The notes under the pieces were generated by a model, which saw only the letters and a program-made list of their open reading frames with translations, made no database searches and was not told the DNA's origin. Shown in pieces: positions 11,623 to 13,917 of a stretch of DNA of 13,917 nt (positions are counted from its first letter, which is position 1; every line of letters begins with the position of its first letter). The stretch comes from Clostridia bacterium (GTDB lineage: Bacteria > Bacillota_E > RBS10-35 > JAJYVN01), in the NCBI GenBank assembly GCA_027335515.1, contig DAHWHT010000372.1:1-13917 (forward strand), in the 5' to 3' direction. A program made the position numbers and the translations under genes.

Positions 11623-12558
11623 TCAGGGCGCCGGCGGGCGGAGGTTTCCCGGTGGATGCAGCGATTGAAGCGCCGGGTGGCGCAGGCGCCCCGCGGCCGT
11701 CGCCTCCGCGTAGCTGACCTCTGCCAGCAGGACGGGAGCGGTCCAAACGTGGGCGTGGTCGCGCGGCGCCCCCGGCGGCGGGGTGGCCGTCGGGGCGTGG
11801 GCCAAAAGCGTGGCCGCCAACGCGCGCGCCGGTTGCGTCAGGCCGCTCGCCACATCGCCCAGGTAGACGGGTTCCCCGGCGGCATAGGCCATGAGCGAAA
11901 GCGCCCGCACCCGGCCGTCCGGGGTGCGGTGGGCGCCCGCCACCAGGGCGGTTGTGCGGCGGCGCGGTTTGATCTTGCGCCAGTCGGGTCGGTGGCCGGA
12001 GCGGTAGGGGGACGCGAGCCGTTTGGCCACCACGCCCTCCAGGCCGGCGCGCTCTACCGCCGCCAGCAATCCCGGCCCGTCCGCAAGCCCGCTGGCGGCG
12101 ACGTGCAGGCGGCGCCCGGGGCGCACGGCGGATTCGAGGTACTGCCAGCGCTGGCGCAGGGGGCAGGCACGCAGGTCGTTGCCCGCGAGGTGCAGGAGAT
12201 CGAACACAACCAGCACAAGGGGGCCGCCGCCGGGACGTCCGGCCGAGCGGCGGAGCACCTCGTGGAAGCAGGGTCGGCCGCGTGGGTCCAGGGCGACGAT
12301 CTCCCCGTCCAGGAGGGCGGAGTCCGCGGCCAGTTGTCCCGGCAGGTCGGCGGCGAGTTCGGCGAACCGGTCGGTGTAGGGCTGGAGGTGGCGGCCGAAG
12401 AGGCGGGCACCTCCGGCACCGATGGCCGCGAGGCAGCGCAGGCCGTCCCACTTGACCTGCCATCCCCAGTCGGAGTCGGTGAAGGCCCGCGGCCACGGCA
12501 CCGGCTGCATGGGGGGCGCGTCGGGGATGGGCGGCAGATCGGCCATGGCCGATAGCAT
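11623..12558 (-). CDS. ATP-dependent DNA ligase, LigD-ligase-domain type
   Basis: 311 residues holding only the nucleotidyltransferase and OB-fold domains, as in stand-alone homologues of the LigD ligase domain. Motif I is VKWDGLR, with the AMP-accepting Lys at residue 36. Further motifs are LDGEIVALD (III), LVVFDLLHL (IIIa region), EGVVAKR (IV) and WRKIKPRR (V). The OB-fold ends with AEVSYAEATAAGRLRHPAL. It seals nicks using ATP, probably in repair or end joining, beside the essential NAD-dependent LigA. No Ku, polymerase or phosphoesterase gene is adjacent. The start ATG 12558 has GGAGG 10 nt upstream; ATG 12546 and ATG 12618 are possible but less supported. It is divergent from sufB. Confidence 0.88.
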   Translation of the reverse strand: MLSAMADLPPIPDAPPMQPVPWPRAFTDSDWGWQVKWDGLRCLAAIGAGGARLFGRHLQPYTDRFAELAADLPGQLAADSALLDGEIVALDPRGRPCFHEVLRRSAGRPGGGPLVLVVFDLLHLAGNDLRACPLRQRWQYLESAVRPGRRLHVAASGLADGPGLLAAVERAGLEGVVAKRLASPYRSGHRPDWRKIKPRRRTTALVAGAHRTPDGRVRALSLMAYAAGEPVYLGDVASGLTQPARALAATLLAHAPTATPPPGAPRDHAHVWTAPVLLAEVSYAEATAAGRLRHPALQSLHPPGNLRPPAP

Positions 12559-12589
12559 GCCCCGCAAGCCTCCGCGTGGCTCGCCGGGC

Positions 12590-12618
12590 TTGACGCGGCC
12601 GGGCGGGACCGCTAGCAT
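12590..12618 (+). promoter_or_regulatory. Probable sufB promoter
   Basis: TTGACG (12590-12595), a 17-bp spacer and TAGCAT (12613-12618) lie in the ligase-sufB divergent region, giving a sufB leader of about 70 nt. No clear IscR- or SufR-type operator was recognised. Confidence 0.55.
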
Positions 12619-12695
12619 CGGGTCCGGATATCTGAGTGCAACGGTAGGGATTTGCGGGGTTCGGCGGATGCCGTCCCGTGTGGGGGGTGCCGGCC

Positions 12696-13917
12696 GTGGC
12701 CGAAACGGTGGCGCAGCTTGACCTGAATAGCGAGTATAAGTATGGGTTCCATGACGAAACCGCGCCGTTGTTTCGATCCCGCAAGGGATTGGACGCCGAG
12801 GTGATCGCCCAGATCTCCGAGATCAAAGGCGAACCGGGCTGGATGCGCGACTTTCGTCTGCGGGCGCTCGAGGTCTTCGGCAAGAAGCCGCTGCCGCTCG
12901 CCTCGGCCTGGGGCGGCCCGGATCTGAAGTCGCTGGACTTCGACGATATCTATTACTACGTGCGCCAGACCGACAAGAAGGCCACCGCCTGGGAAGACGT
13001 TCCGGAAAACATCAAGAACACCTTTGACCGCCTGGGCATCCCGGAGGCGGAAAAGAAGTTTCTGGCCGGCGCAACCGGGCAGTACGATTCAGAGGTCGTC
13101 TATCACAACATCAACAAGGATCTGGAGAAGCAGGGCGTCATCTTCCTGGACACCGACACGGCGCTCAAGGAGCATGAGGACATCTTCCGGGAATACTTCG
13201 GCACGGTGATTCCGCCGGAAGACAACAAGTTCGCCGCGCTCAACAGCGCGGCCTGGTCCGGCGGTTCGTTCATCTGGGTGCCGGCCGGGGTGGACGTGAA
13301 GATCCCCCTGCAGGCGTACTTCCGCATCAACAGCCAGAACATGGGGCAGTTCGAGCGCACCCTGATCGTCTGCGAGCCGGGCAGCCGCGTGCACTACGTC
13401 GAGGGATGCACCGCCCCCGTTTACACGACGGATTCTCTGCACTCCGCGGTGGTGGAGATCATCGTCAAAGAAGGGGCGCGCTGCCGCTACACGACCATCC
13501 AGAACTGGTCGAACAACGTCTACAACCTTGTCACCAAGCGCGCGGTGGCTTATGAAAACGCCACCATGGAGTGGATCGACGGCAACCTCGGCAGCAAACT
13601 GACCATGAAGTATCCGTCGGTGTACATGTATGGCCGGGGCGCCAAGGCGGATATCCTTTCGGTCGCCTTCGCCGGCAGGGGCCAGCATCAGCAGGCCGGT
13701 GGCAAGGCGGTGCACGCGGCTCCCGACACGACGAGCACCATCGTCAACAAGTCCATCAGCAAGGACGGCGGCAAGACGACCTACGTCGGCCTGGTGAGCA
13801 TCGCGCCGGACAGCCCGCGCTGCAAGAGCAACGTCAAGTGCGACGCGCTGATCATGGACGACCGCTCCGAATCGGACACCGTCCCCTTCATCGAGGTGGA
13901 GGAGGACGACGTCACCC
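12696..13917 (+). CDS. sufB: Fe-S cluster assembly scaffold SufB (3' end outside window)
   Basis: 407 codons are visible, reaching [12 protein letters not shown]; the family's usual length is about 465, so some 60 residues are cut off by the window edge. SufB is the scaffold subunit of the SufBCD complex, on which Fe-S clusters are built from sulfur delivered by SufS/SufU. The sequence is typical throughout: EYKYGFHDE near the N-terminus, [38 protein letters not shown], and [17 protein letters not shown]. Starts GTG 12678, 12687 and 12696 are in frame; 12696 is preferred because a G6 run lies 8 nt upstream. SufC is not immediately upstream, unlike the sufCDSUB order of Bacillus; the partner genes may follow downstream. 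Confidence 0.96.
   Translation, partial: MAETVAQLDLNSEYKYGFHDETAPLFRSRKGLDAEVIAQISEIKGEPGWMRDFRLRALEVFGKKPLPLASAWGGPDLKSLDFDDIYYYVRQTDKKATAWEDVPENIKNTFDRLGIPEAEKKFLAGATGQYDSEVVYHNINKDLEKQGVIFLDTDTALKEHEDIFREYFGTVIPPEDNKFAALNSAAWSGGSFIWVPAGVDVKIPLQAYFRINSQNMGQFERTLIVCEPGSRVHYVEGCTAPVYTTDSLHSAVVEIIVKEGARCRYTTIQNWSNNVYNLVTKRAVAYENATMEWIDGNLGSKLTMKYPSVYMYGRGAKADILSVAFAGRGQHQQAGGKAVHAAPDTTSTIVNKSISKDGGKTTYVGLVSIAPDSPRCKSNVKCDALIMDDRSESDTVPFIEVEEDDVT

Noticed and set aside
11452..12555. 367-codon plus-strand frame
   Set aside because: Antisense to the DNA ligase gene, whose nucleotidyltransferase motifs are clear; no motif in this frame.
11147..12883. 578-codon minus-strand frame ending in the ArsR-type repressor
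   Set aside because: Only the last 103 codons match a protein family and they have their own GGAGG-supported GTG start and promoter; the upstream part is a shadow of the ligase gene.
1..13917. CRISPR array, tRNA or rRNA genes, complete defence system
   Set aside because: No regularly spaced repeats, no cloverleaf or conserved rRNA stretches, and no nuclease/effector gene sets were seen on reading both strands.

Overview
The window is GC-rich, with ribosome-binding sites of the GGAGG type and promoters of the TTGACN-N17-TANNAT type. It carries a run of bacterial housekeeping genes (leuS, holA, rpsT, sufB) next to Firmicutes-type accessory genes: an SdpR/SdpI-like pair, a YhfC-family membrane protein and a lipoprotein solute-binding protein. 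This suggests a high-GC member of the Bacillota (Firmicutes), perhaps of the Sulfobacillus/Thermaerobacter/Symbiobacterium kind. The assignment is inferred from gene content and base composition only; there is no rRNA in the window.

Layout. (1) 82-1143, minus: a Gfo/Idh/MocA-family oxidoreductase. (2) 1144-3168: about 2 kb with no intact gene, a graveyard of mobile elements. It holds a decayed TnpB C-terminus on the minus strand (1240-1608), a cluster of perfect hairpins (1696-1783), a 23-codon helix-turn-helix scrap behind a small palindrome (2009-2104), the 3' end of a group II intron (maturase tail 2167-2313 plus a canonical domain V at 2341-2373), a second TnpB C-terminus on the plus strand with one catalytic Asp changed to Asn (2485-2883), and a highly structured stretch (2818-3072) that could be the remnant of its omega RNA. 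(3) 3169-4653, plus: an orphan ABC-type substrate-binding lipoprotein with no permease beside it. (4) 4666-9192, plus: a strong promoter and a 230-nt leader containing an intrinsic-terminator-like hairpin, then leuS, holA (8-bp overlap) and a GNAT acetyltransferase. (5) 9197-9581, minus: rpsT with a TTG start and a structured leader, convergent with the acetyltransferase gene and 4 bp from it. (6) 9683-11545, minus: a three-gene overlapping operon of ArsR/SdpR-type repressor, SdpI-like membrane protein and YhfC-family membrane protein. (7) 11623-12558, minus: a compact ATP-dependent DNA ligase. (8) 12696-end, plus: sufB, divergent from the ligase and cut by the window edge.

The genes fall into independent units. 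leuS and holA serve translation and replication. rpsT makes ribosomal protein S20 and may be controlled by its own leader. The ArsR-SdpI-YhfC operon looks like an autoregulated membrane or immunity module. sufB belongs to Fe-S cluster assembly. No complete new defence or mobile system is visible. The less ordinary signals are the RNA structures: the rpsT leader switch, the leuS leader hairpin, the group II intron domain V, and the omega-RNA-like region beside the TnpB remnant.
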